Assembly: GCA_964497615.1 (NCBI GenBank)
Contig: CAZCEC010000073.1
Coordinates: forward strand, 1 to 30,991
Direction: 5' to 3'
DNA length: 30,991 nt
Source of the DNA: CAZCEC01 sp964497615
GTDB taxonomy: Bacteria; Chloroflexota; Anaerolineae; Anaerolineales; UBA6663
Shown: one piece after another, positions 1 through 5,819 of the stretch
Numbering within the stretch: the first letter of the stretch is position 1
How the letters are laid out: each line of letters starts with the position of its first letter
Translations under genes and position numbers: made by a program
The notes under the pieces: generated by a model
Told to the model about the DNA's origin: nothing
Databases searched by the model: none
Seen by the model: only the letters and a program-made list of their open reading frames with translations

Positions 1-312
1 GACGCGGAAGTGGGTCTCGGTGTGGGTGCTGGTGAAGAGGTCGTAGGTGAGACCCAACTGCTGGAACAGGTCGAGGAAGCGGGTGTGGAAACGCTCGTAG
101 ACCGCCAGGGAGGTGGTACCTTCCGCGTCGGCGCGCACGCTGACGGGCGTGCCGTGCGAGTCGGAGCCGGAGACCATGAGGACGCGGTTGCCCTTGAGCC
201 GGTGGTAGCGGGCGTAGATGTCGGCGGGGAGGTAGGCGCCGACGAGGTTGCCGACGTGGATGTCGGCGTTGGCGTAGGGCCAGGCAACGGCGACGAGGAT
301 GTTTTGGGTCAT
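1..312 (-). CDS. metG: Methionyl-tRNA synthetase, N-terminal 104 residues (runs off the window)
   Basis: Class I aminoacyl-tRNA synthetase that charges tRNA-Met in the cytoplasm. The visible N-terminus reads MTQNILVAVAWPYANADIHVGN, i.e. the catalytic strand followed by the HIGH-type signature (here HVGN, near residues 19-22), then SGSDSHGTP, the methionine/adenylate-site motif typical of MetG. Only about the first fifth of the protein is present because the gene continues past position 1. The ATG at 310-312 is preceded by a good ribosome binding site (GGAGG, 5 nt spacer). Identity is secure from these motifs. The unusual part is the leader, which ends in a terminator hairpin directly before the ribosome binding site. 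Confidence 0.93.
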   Translation of the reverse strand, partial: MTQNILVAVAWPYANADIHVGNLVGAYLPADIYARYHRLKGNRVLMVSGSDSHGTPVSVRADAEGTTSLAVYERFHTRFLDLFQQLGLTYDLFTSTHTETHFRV

Positions 313-322
313 GTGTGCCTCC

Positions 323-352
323 ACAACAAAAACCGCCAGCCGAGGCTGGCGG
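323..352 (-). terminator. Intrinsic-terminator-like hairpin in the metG leader (possible attenuator)
   Basis: On the minus strand CCGCCAGC-CTCG-GCTGGCGG is followed at once by TTTTTGTTGT, a textbook factor-independent terminator. It lies about 10 nt before the metG start codon and just 5' of its ribosome binding site, so it would stop transcription before metG unless bypassed. The leader upstream has further stems, for example a 7-bp GCGCCGC/GCGGCGC pair near 373-396. I do not see T-box conserved sequences on this strand. Attenuation control of metG is inference; the hairpin and T-tract are seen directly. Confidence 0.7.
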
Positions 353-487
353 TGATGGGCCGGGACCGGTGGGCGCCGCGGGCTGTCAGGCGGCGCGACC
401 GGCCGTCGCGGGCGCGGAGCCTCGGCTCCGGCCGCGGTGCGGCGGGGTGCGCATCGCCATAGGCAGACCAACGGTGTCCATGGGGGC

Positions 488-496
488 ATTGTAGCA
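488..496 (-). promoter_or_regulatory. Candidate extended -10 promoter for metG
   Basis: Minus strand reads TGCTACAAT, an extended -10 (TGn plus TACAAT, 5 of 6 to consensus), about 175 nt upstream of the metG start. No good -35 lies at 17-18 nt. A perfect TTGACA (501-506) is only 7 nt away and so cannot pair with it. If used, the transcript would carry a long structured leader including the hairpin at 323-352. Confidence 0.4.
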
Positions 497-616
497 TGGA
501 TGTCAAGAAGGAGTGGAAAGGGCATGAAGGATATAAAGGGAATAAGGGGCGTAGGGGACTCAAGAGCGTGTGGAGGTGTGGAAGCAGAAGGTGGGTAGGT
601 AGAAAGTGTGGTGAGA

Positions 617-695
617 TTAGTTACAGCAGCAGCAGGAGCGCCAGAATAGGATGAATATTGCGCAGAGTTAGTTACAGCAGCAGCAGGAGCGCCAG
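617..695. repeat. Two 28-bp perfect direct repeats, 51 bp apart
   Basis: The unit TTAGTTACAGCAGCAGCAGG plus AGCGCCAG occurs at 617-644 and 668-695 without mismatch. Read on the minus strand the unit would encode LALLLLL followed by a TAA stop, so it could be a duplicated 3' gene end or a minisatellite remnant. Only two copies exist and there is no constant-spacer series, so it is not a CRISPR array. Confidence 0.75.
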
Positions 696-844
696 GGGGC
701 AATGTTATGTCACATTTCCGCGTTTCTAATCCGCGCCCAGACGATGGCCTGCACGTCAACGTGGTTCCGCAAAAGGGCGTGCGGAAAGCAGCTTTTTGAC
801 TTGACGCGGCGCGAGCGGGGCAGCAGGCGAGAAAAGTCGGAATA

Positions 845-938
845 TCTGTCGCATCTGTCGCGGAGGGCGGTTTAGACCTTGGGAACAAGGGCAATGGCGC
901 GCGACAGATGCGAAAAACGATCTGTCGCGATCTGTCGC
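845..938. repeat. TCTGTCGC motif cluster with an embedded stem-loop
   Basis: TCTGTCGC occurs on the plus strand at 845-852, 854-861, 921-928 and 931-938 (9- and 10-bp phasing), and inverted at 901-908. The inverted copy and the third direct copy form a perfect 10-bp stem, CGCGACAGAT (900-909) with ATCTGTCGCG (920-929), around an A-rich loop. The helical phasing would suit a DNA-binding protein or iteron-like site. No replication or regulator gene is adjacent, so the function is unknown. Confidence 0.6.
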
Positions 939-1184
939 GACGGGCGGGACGTGAAGGGGAATGGTTGTTGTGTTATGTAATGTACTTGGCGGGGGCCCCC
1001 CCTTTTGGAGCCGGTAAAGGTGGCAAAGGTGGTAAGTTGAGTTGTTAAGGGCCGCCGGGCCGGTGCGGGTGGCCCTGCGTACAGGGTGGCGCTGAGTTCA
1101 GCGCGGCCGGCGGGCGATGATGAGGGGACTATGTAGAAAAAGTGTTCTAGGCGCAAGAGGGAGAATTGGCGAAGATGAGCAGAC

Positions 1185-1595
1185 CTATTGATCGGGGGAG
1201 AGCCAGGCTTCGACGGGGAGGGCGGGGACGCGCTGAAACTCGCGCAGGTTGTTGGTGATGAGGGTGAGGTCCAGGGCGAGGGCATGGGCGGCAATGAGGA
1301 GGTCCATGCCACCAATGGTTTGGCCACCGCTTTCCAAGCGCGCCCGCAGCCGGCCATAGGCCAGGGCGGCGGGGTAGTCAAAGGCGGCGATCTCCAGCGG
1401 CAGCAGGAATTGGGCGAGGGCCGAGCGATTCTGATCGGGACGGGCGCTCCGTTCGGCGCCGTGCGCCAGTTCCGCGACGGTGATGGTCGAGACGCCGACG
1501 ACGCCCGGCGGATGGGCGATGAGGCGCTGGAGGAGGGCGGCGGGCTGGCGGCGCATGAGGGCGACGCAGATGTTGGTGTCGAGCAGGTATTTCAT
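1185..1595 (-). CDS. vapC: VapC-type PIN-domain toxin (type II toxin-antitoxin)
   Basis: A 136-residue PIN-domain ribonuclease, probably cleaving RNA in the cytoplasm unless bound by VapB. The N-terminus MKYLLDTNIC carries the first acidic metal ligand (D6). STITVAELAHG (36-46) holds the conserved Glu. GGMDLLIAAHAL (95-106) holds the third acidic site, and TNNLREF (114-120) is the usual C-terminal PIN motif. The length is normal for VapC. The ATG at 1593-1595 overlaps the antitoxin stop as ATGA, giving translational coupling. All expected acidic residues look intact, so the toxin is probably functional. Confidence 0.93.
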   Translation of the reverse strand: MKYLLDTNICVALMRRQPAALLQRLIAHPPGVVGVSTITVAELAHGAERSARPDQNRSALAQFLLPLEIAAFDYPAALAYGRLRARLESGGQTIGGMDLLIAAHALALDLTLITNNLREFQRVPALPVEAWLSPDQ

Positions 1596-1825
1596 TCGAA
1601 GGCCGGCTCGCGCGATTGGTCGGGGAGCGGCGGCCGGGTGTCCATGAAGTCGGCGGAGAACTGGGCCAGGCTGTCCACGAGGGATTCCCAGGCGGCGCCG
1701 TAGGGCAGCAGAACGACGGCGTTGCCGACCCGCTTGATGTAGACCTGGTCGCCAGGGAAGCGAAATTCCTTGGGGAGACGGACGGCCTGGCTGTTGCCGT
1801 TTCGGAAGAGTTTGGCGATTTCCAT
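1592..1825 (-). CDS. vapB: VapB-type antitoxin (AbrB/SpoVT fold)
   Basis: A 77-residue antitoxin whose N-terminal half is a swapped-hairpin AbrB DNA-binding domain: MEIAKLFRNGNSQAVRLPKE, then FRFPGDQVYIKRVGNAVVL. The GNSQAVRLP core is diagnostic of VapB antitoxins. The acidic/aromatic tail (WESLVDSLAQFSADFMDTR, 46-64) is the usual toxin-wrapping segment. The family neutralises VapC and represses its own promoter. The start at 1825 was chosen over longer in-frame extensions because it begins the AbrB domain and has an AGGTG ribosome binding site. The stop overlaps vapC by 4 nt. A palindrome and promoter lie just upstream. Confidence 0.93.
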   Translation of the reverse strand: MEIAKLFRNGNSQAVRLPKEFRFPGDQVYIKRVGNAVVLLPYGAAWESLVDSLAQFSADFMDTRPPLPDQSREPAFE

Positions 1826-1839
1826 GTAGCACCTATGAG

Positions 1840-1879
1840 TATATACTAATAGTATATATGAGGTGGTTGGCGCTGTCCA
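1840..1879 (-). promoter_or_regulatory. vapBC promoter with overlapping palindromic operator
   Basis: On the minus strand TGGACA (1874-1879) is followed after exactly 17 nt by TATACT (1851-1856), each matching 5 of 6 consensus bases. The -10 sits in one arm of a perfect 8-bp inverted repeat, TATATACT-AAT-AGTATATA (plus strand 1840-1858), 15 nt before the vapB start. This layout fits VapB autorepression, which is inferred from the family. Confidence 0.75.
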
Positions 1880-1907
1880 GGGGGTATTTGGACGGATTTC
1901 AAGGCGG

Positions 1908-2001
1908 GGCGTATTGGTGGGCCGGCGAATGGAATTCGCGCCTGGAGGCCTGCGGCCACCGCGTCCCTCTACAGGGACGCAGGACGGTTCACCAATACGC
2001 C
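1908..2001. repeat. Nested palindromic element, copy 1 (94 bp)
   Basis: The ends form a perfect 12-bp inverted repeat, GGCGTATTGGTG (1908-1919) and CACCAATACGCC (1990-2001). Inside is a 67-bp core (1921-1987) with further hairpins, including GCGTCCCT-CTAC-AGGGACGC. The core recurs at 25832-25898 with 60 of 67 identical bases. The terminal inverted repeat resembles a small non-autonomous mobile element or REP-like palindrome. No transposase is nearby. Confidence 0.8.
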
Positions 2002-2231
2002 AGCGATAATCCAGCGGGAAATGCACACGCCATGGGAGAGAGGCGCAACTGGCCACACGAGCAGGCGTACGTGTCTCAGAGCGGCAGTTCGGCCTTCCGC
2101 TTCGCTGCGGTTCGGGGAACATGGTCATCCCCTGCCCCTCTCACTCCGTGTGGTTGCGGGGCCATGGTTTGCCGCTGGGAGAGAGAAGCAGTGGTCTGCC
2201 GCTGGGAGAGGGGGCGTCTTGTTAGTCGGCC
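2002..2231. other. Spacer with GGGAGAG-type repeats, no gene
   Basis: Between the palindromic element and the DUF4265 gene I see no coding sequence. TGCCGCTGGGAGAG is directly repeated at 2170-2183 and 2197-2210. Related GGGAGAG and CCCCTCTC tracts surround it and resemble the hairpin at 30549-30571. Confidence 0.5.
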
Positions 2232-2705
2232 TTAGCGCCAACCCTTTTCAAAAGTCAGTTTTCCCAGGTTCTGGAGTTCAGTCAGACGCTCCACCAGGCG
2301 CTCTGCAACCTCAAAGGACGCTGCATCTGCCGCAATGTATTGGGCCGTGTATGCTTCAAGCAAACAGCCAGGGACTCGCGCAATTTCTGCCAACACGGCC
2401 CGGATATTGCTGGACTCGTGGTAGCCAAACCACAGCCGAAGAGTCCAGTGATCCGAGCGTTTGACAACCCTGGTGACTGCGAGGCGATCACTGTTGTTGA
2501 GGCTGGCCTCGACTTCATCACCTAAGGCAAGGTCGTAGGTGAAATAGGGGATGCAGCATAAGATGAAATTGCCGGGTTTGGTTTGTCTACTCCAAAGCTG
2601 TTCCCACTCGGGAGGCGAGTCACCAACCCGAGCTTCTGCGAATATGAAGTGGTTTGCCTCGCTGCGCCATATAGGATTTCTGTGCACGGCGATTGTTGAT
2701 TTCAT
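2232..2705 (-). CDS. DUF4265 domain-containing protein
   Basis: A 157-residue protein that matches the DUF4265 pattern across its length: VHRNPIWRSEANHFIFA near the N-terminus, EWEQLWSRQ, the hydrophobic CCIPYFTYDLALGDEVEA block (50-67), then RVVKRSDHWTLRLWFG and an alpha/beta tail. The function of DUF4265 is not established, though members often sit in accessory regions beside toxin or immunity genes, as here. No signal peptide or membrane segment is visible, so it is probably cytoplasmic. No clear ribosome binding site precedes the ATG at 2705. Base composition is lower in GC than the chromosomal genes, which suggests acquisition. Confidence 0.75.
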   Translation of the reverse strand: MKSTIAVHRNPIWRSEANHFIFAEARVGDSPPEWEQLWSRQTKPGNFILCCIPYFTYDLALGDEVEASLNNSDRLAVTRVVKRSDHWTLRLWFGYHESSNIRAVLAEIARVPGCLLEAYTAQYIAADAASFEVAERLVERLTELQNLGKLTFEKGWR

Positions 2706-2832
2706 GACAGAGTGTCGCGTCTAGCGCCAACGACTTGGGCGTGGGGAGCGGGACGACTCACATTCTGCTTGAGGCGAATCCTGGAGGCAGATCATCAGCG
2801 ACGCGCAGGGATGGGGTGGGGGTATGGCACGC

Positions 2833-3132
2833 TCACTTCGGCCACAACTGCACGAGTTCAATGACTTGGGCTATCAGAATGAAGACCAACCCCAAAAAGC
2901 CGACCACCGTCAAGCACCCAAATGGTCTGGCCCATACCGGCATTTTCTGCACCTGCTGCTTAATGGCCTCATCCTCGGCATACTGGTGGGTGATCCAAAG
3001 TGCCACCCGCATCGGTGCGGACGGAAATATCCTCCCATGCCTTAAGGCAAGCCATGAGATCTGTGCGAGGTAAATGGTTGACAGAAAGCAGAATACGACA
3101 AGTGCAACCTGGAGCACAATTGCCCATGTCAT
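2833..3132 (-). CDS. Small two-helix membrane protein of unknown function
   Basis: A 99-residue protein with two hydrophobic segments: residues 2-25 (TWAIVLQVALVVFCFLSTIYLA) and about 74-93 (LTVVGFLGLVFILIAQVIEL), joined by a polar loop rich in charged residues (QYAEDEAIKQQVQKM). I do not recognise a family. The ATG at 3132 is preferred over an in-frame GTG 15 nt upstream because GGGAG lies 8 nt before it. GC is low for the window, like the neighbouring DUF4265 gene 127 nt downstream. It could be an immunity or accessory protein of the island, but nothing in the sequence proves that. Confidence 0.6.
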   Translation of the reverse strand: MTWAIVLQVALVVFCFLSTIYLAQISWLALRHGRIFPSAPMRVALWITHQYAEDEAIKQQVQKMPVWARPFGCLTVVGFLGLVFILIAQVIELVQLWPK

Positions 3133-3384
3133 TATTATCGCTCCCACAAAAGTAAAGGTCTGTTTCCGCTAATATGCGACAGCGCTACTATGGCAGGTGT
3201 TGACCTTCCTCCAAGATTGACGTCAGGCTGGTCCGACCAGGATCGCGAGGTTGGCAGTAATTCCCGTACGGTCCATACCATTGACCTTCCTTCAACAGGA
3301 AAACTGGCAGAGTGAGAAGCCAGATGCGTGTCCTCGTCTAGAAACCGCCTCGGCGTCGGCGTCAACACTCGCGGCGGCGATCGA

Positions 3385-3549
3385 TTATGCTTCCGTCGCG
3401 GGCCAGTCTTCCTGCACCGCATCCTTGAGCACTTGCCGCAATAGGTCATTTTCGATATAGCGGCTTGTTCAGGCAGCTCTGTGATCAAATCGGCCAAGTT
3501 GGTGTGGGCCAGCGCGATCAGAGGCGTTTAGGATCCAGCGCTCACTCAC
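3385..3549 (-). pseudogene. Remnant of a DUF3368 (PIN) toxin, internally deleted and frameshifted
   Basis: Directly after the UPF0175 antitoxin a GTG start (3547-3549, overlapping the antitoxin stop) opens VSERWILNAS, the start of DUF3368 PIN toxins. The frame then slips, apparently by a 5-nt loss before PLIALAHTNLADLITELPEQ, and a second slip leads to the C-terminal piece RYIENDLLRQVLKDAVQED, ending at TAA 3385-3387. Only about 55 codons remain of an expected 150-160, and the central catalytic region is missing. The assignment rests on the two end pieces and on the usual UPF0175-DUF3368 pairing. Confidence 0.7.
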
Positions 3550-3799
3550 GCCGGGCTTCCTGGACCACCTCCTCGGCGGAGTATTGGAACGGTGAGACGG
3601 CGAAGCGGTCTAGCGCGCGCAGAAACTCGGCCCGCGAAAGACCTGCGATTTCGGCTGCCTTGGCTTGCGAGAGGCGCTGGCTCTCGAACCACTTCACCGC
3701 CGCCGCCAGGCGCATTTCCCTAGCGAACGTGGCCGGATCCTGCCGCAGGGCCGAGAATGCGTCCTGAGGCAGTTCGATGATGATTTGGACCGTTGCCAT
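3542..3799 (-). CDS. UPF0175 family antitoxin-like protein
   Basis: An 85-residue helix-turn-helix protein: a beta-strand start (MATVQIIIELPQDAFSALR), a central helix (FAREMRLAAAVKWFESQRL), then the conserved SQAKAAEIAGLSRAEFLRALDRF (44-66), the HTH typical of UPF0175. Such proteins are usually the upstream antitoxin partner of a DUF3368 PIN toxin, and here a wrecked toxin follows with an 8-nt overlap. The ATG at 3799 was chosen over longer in-frame starts because the domain begins there and AAGGA lies about 10 nt upstream. The antitoxin reads intact although its toxin does not, so it may survive as a solitary repressor. Confidence 0.88.
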   Translation of the reverse strand: MATVQIIIELPQDAFSALRQDPATFAREMRLAAAVKWFESQRLSQAKAAEIAGLSRAEFLRALDRFAVSPFQYSAEEVVQEARRE

Positions 3800-4202
3800 G
3801 ACTCGGCATCCTTGTCGCAGACATCCCAATGGCGATCACAGTGTAACACAGGGCCAGGCCAGCAAACGCAAAACTCCGCTAGAAACGCTCTTTGCGCTTG
3901 AGGAGGAGATTGACAAGCCATGACCAATCTCCGAGCGAAGGTCGCAGGCAGAGCGAGGGCGCCGCGGGCCGCCCTCGGTCGGCAACCACCTCCGCAGCTA
4001 ATGAGCGGGCAGGCGGTAGGACAGGCTGTTCAGTTGCATATTGTATTGCCGGCAAGTCGCTGTCGGGAGCCAGGCGGCGCGGGTTCGGCGGCAAAGGCGG
4101 CCGCCGTTCGCGGCCCGTAACCCCAAAGGGGGGCTTCGCACAGGGACCGCGCTACGGGGGACACGCAGAGAGCGTGACGCGAGGGTAACGCCGCACCCGG
4201 CC
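3800..4202. other. Gene-free spacer between the UPF0175 antitoxin and the decayed lipoprotein start
   Basis: No gene can be supported. A short frame from an ATG at 3920 has a GAGGAGGAG tract 10-12 nt upstream but no recognisable protein features. There is an 8-bp inverted repeat, GGAGATTG (3905-3912) with CAATCTCC (3925-3932). GC rises toward 4000, marking the right edge of the lower-GC strip. Confidence 0.45.
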
Positions 4203-4250
4203 TAGAATGCGGGCAGCATTGGCAGGCGAAGTCTCATCCTGATCGTCGGC
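4203..4250 (+). pseudogene. Decayed duplicate of a lipoprotein promoter and signal-peptide start
   Basis: The segment mirrors 5805-5852, the -10 element and first codons of the peptidase lipoprotein. The 17 bases TAGAATGCGGGCAGCAT are identical; the ATG is now ATT; the next ten codons still read GRRSLILIVG. Five of those ten codons differ from the intact gene and all five changes are synonymous. After this the similarity ends and the antisense of the flavoenzyme gene begins. It is either a lost paralogue or a duplication linked to arrival of the oxidoreductase gene. Confidence 0.7.
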
Positions 4251-4295
4251 GGGGGTGCCATTCGCCGGCCTCGCAGGCTAGGGGATGCAGGCGCC

Positions 4296-5612
4296 TCAGG
4301 CCACCAAGCTCTCCGCCGGGTGCAGGGCCAGGTGGGGCTGGCCGAAGATGCCGGTCATGCCGGCCTGGGCCACCCGCTCTTGAACCGCCTGCCGATCGGT
4401 CGTGTACAGCCCAAGCTGCTGCATGCGCTCGAAGTACACCGACCCGGAGAAGGTGTACTTCTGCGTGCGGCCGTCGGGCGACTGCATGGCCGCGCCGGTG
4501 TAGGCGATGAAGTCGCCGATGAGGGTGTTGGTGGGCAGGCGCAGCAGGGGCTGGCCGCTGGCGTGGCGGGCGGCGTTGTGCCCCGCCAGGGTGCCGGTGA
4601 CGATGGCTTCGGTGTGCCCGACGAGCAGGCCCGCCTTTTCGCCGCCGCAGAAGAGATTGTCCAGGCCGTCGATCTGGAGCGTGTCGTCGCGCGGCGCCAT
4701 CGCCAGGAAGCGGATGGAATTGCCCATGCCGCCCGCGTAGGGGTCTTCGTAGCGCGCGTCTTCCAGCCCCGGGATGCGGCGCAGCTCGTCCAGCGGGAAG
4801 TAGGGGGACATCAATTTGGCGTGGCCCGTGTCCAGCAGAATGACGTTCTCGGCAAACTCGGCCAGCGCGTACTGCTGGCAGCACTTGGCGCCCAGGGCGG
4901 CCTTCTTCTTCTCGGCCAGGTCGTGGGGCACCGGCAGGATCACTACGCCATAGCGGTCAAGCTCGGCCTCCACGGCGCGCGACAGCGAGCCTTTGTGCAG
5001 CTTGCAGGAGCCGCTCATGGCGCCCACGCCGCCGTCGGGCCGCAGGCCCATGAACTCGTTCACGCCGGCCTTGCCGGCGATGCTCACGCGCCCGCCCCAC
5101 ACCAGGCAGCGCATGACGCACATCGCGCACCCGTTGCCGTACTTGTTGCAGCTCGCCATCGGTCCCAGGCTGCCGGTGGTGTCCACGAAGACGTCGCCCT
5201 CCAGCACCTGTTTGTCCTCGAGGACCAGTGCGGAGAGCTGGCCGCCGGAGCGCTTGACCTCGGTGGCGCGGCTGACGGTCCAGACCTCCACGCCTTGCTC
5301 GAGCAGGTAGCGCTTGACGATTGGCTCCATGCGGCCGACGTCGTAGAGCCAGGCGTGGGCGTGGCCCGGAAAGCTCATGTTGGCGTGCCGGGTGTTGTTG
5401 TCTGTCAGGTGGAAGAGATCGCCGCATCCCATGGCGATCAGTTCTTCGGCGGCCGTGAAGCGCCCGTTGTTGCGCATGATGCCGCCGACCTGCCCAGTGC
5501 CGAGCAGGGTATCGGCGCGCTCGACCAGCACCACCTCAGCCCCCGCCTTGCGCGCCGCCAGCGCCGCCGCGCAACCCGCCCAACCCCCTCCAGCGACGAT
5601 GATTCTTGGCAT
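4296..5612 (-). CDS. FAD-dependent oxidoreductase, GidA/TrmFO-like, with a Cys cluster
   Basis: A 438-residue flavoprotein. The N-terminal dinucleotide fold is plain: IIVAGGGWAGCAAALAARKAGAEVVLVER (4-32), with the acidic ribose-binding residue at E31. The C-terminal FAD-contact region (LDNLFCGGEKAGLLVGHTEA, 317-336, then GTLAGHNAAR) resembles the GidA/MnmG and TrmFO group. A distinctive C-x6-C-x2-C-x3-C cluster (C155, C162, C165, C169) plus C203 and C244/C245 could bind an iron-sulfur cluster. The substrate is unknown; I do not claim tRNA modification. The ATG at 5612 has an ideal AGGAGG with a 6-nt spacer. The gene is divergent from the lipoprotein at 5820, and there is no partner in an operon. 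Confidence 0.8.
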   Translation of the reverse strand: MPRIIVAGGGWAGCAAALAARKAGAEVVLVERADTLLGTGQVGGIMRNNGRFTAAEELIAMGCGDLFHLTDNNTRHANMSFPGHAHAWLYDVGRMEPIVKRYLLEQGVEVWTVSRATEVKRSGGQLSALVLEDKQVLEGDVFVDTTGSLGPMASCNKYGNGCAMCVMRCLVWGGRVSIAGKAGVNEFMGLRPDGGVGAMSGSCKLHKGSLSRAVEAELDRYGVVILPVPHDLAEKKKAALGAKCCQQYALAEFAENVILLDTGHAKLMSPYFPLDELRRIPGLEDARYEDPYAGGMGNSIRFLAMAPRDDTLQIDGLDNLFCGGEKAGLLVGHTEAIVTGTLAGHNAARHASGQPLLRLPTNTLIGDFIAYTGAAMQSPDGRTQKYTFSGSVYFERMQQLGLYTTDRQAVQERVAQAGMTGIFGQPHLALHPAESLVA

Positions 5613-5801
5613 GGCCGGCCTCCTGGTCTAAGCGGAGCGATGTTCCGACCACTGTATGCGGTGGTTGCCGACCTAAATAGTGTGCATTGTCACAGGATTG
5701 GGGTGATCTCTAACTGCGGCAGTTTGGGGGACTACACGCCCGAGCCTATGACCGGCTGACCAGCGTCAACCCGCGCGGCGCCGACTTTACCGCGCAGGCC
5801 G

Positions 5802-5810
5802 TGCTAGAAT
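5802..5810 (+). promoter_or_regulatory. Extended -10 promoter of the peptidase lipoprotein gene
   Basis: TGCTAGAAT is an extended -10 whose last base lies 9 nt before the ATG at 5820, so the transcript would be leaderless or nearly so. No ribosome binding site precedes the ATG, in agreement. No good -35 is visible at 17 nt. The same -10 and flank are duplicated at 4203. Confidence 0.55.
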
Positions 5811-5819
5811 GCGGGCAGC

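Larger units (their letters stand above)
560..1184. other. Gene-free stretch of lower GC with repeats
   Basis: No convincing protein-coding gene. The stretch is less GC-rich than the flanking chromosome and holds a pair of 28-bp direct repeats (617-695) and a cluster of TCTGTCGC motifs (845-938). Open frames on either strand here lack family features and ribosome binding sites. It may be a decayed part of the accessory strip that continues to about 4200. Confidence 0.5.

Noticed and set aside
369..385. GGTGGGCGCCGCGG on the plus strand resembles the T-box consensus
   Set aside because: It is on the strand opposite to metG, no gene follows on the plus strand, and the rest of the T-box architecture is missing.
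501..506. Perfect TTGACA on the minus strand upstream of metG
   Set aside because: Only 7 nt separate it from the TACAAT at 488-493 and no -10 lies 16-18 nt downstream, so it does not form a promoter.
617..695. CRISPR array
   Set aside because: Only two repeat copies, one 23-bp intervening segment, and no cas genes.
3920..4120. Possible 66-codon gene with a GAGGAGGAG tract upstream
   Set aside because: The tract is 10 nt or more from the ATG and the product is an Ala/Arg/Gly-rich low-information sequence without known features.
4320..5759. Long plus-strand open frame opposite the FAD oxidoreductase
   Set aside because: It has no family features, lacks a ribosome binding site, and is explained by high GC in third positions of the real minus-strand gene.
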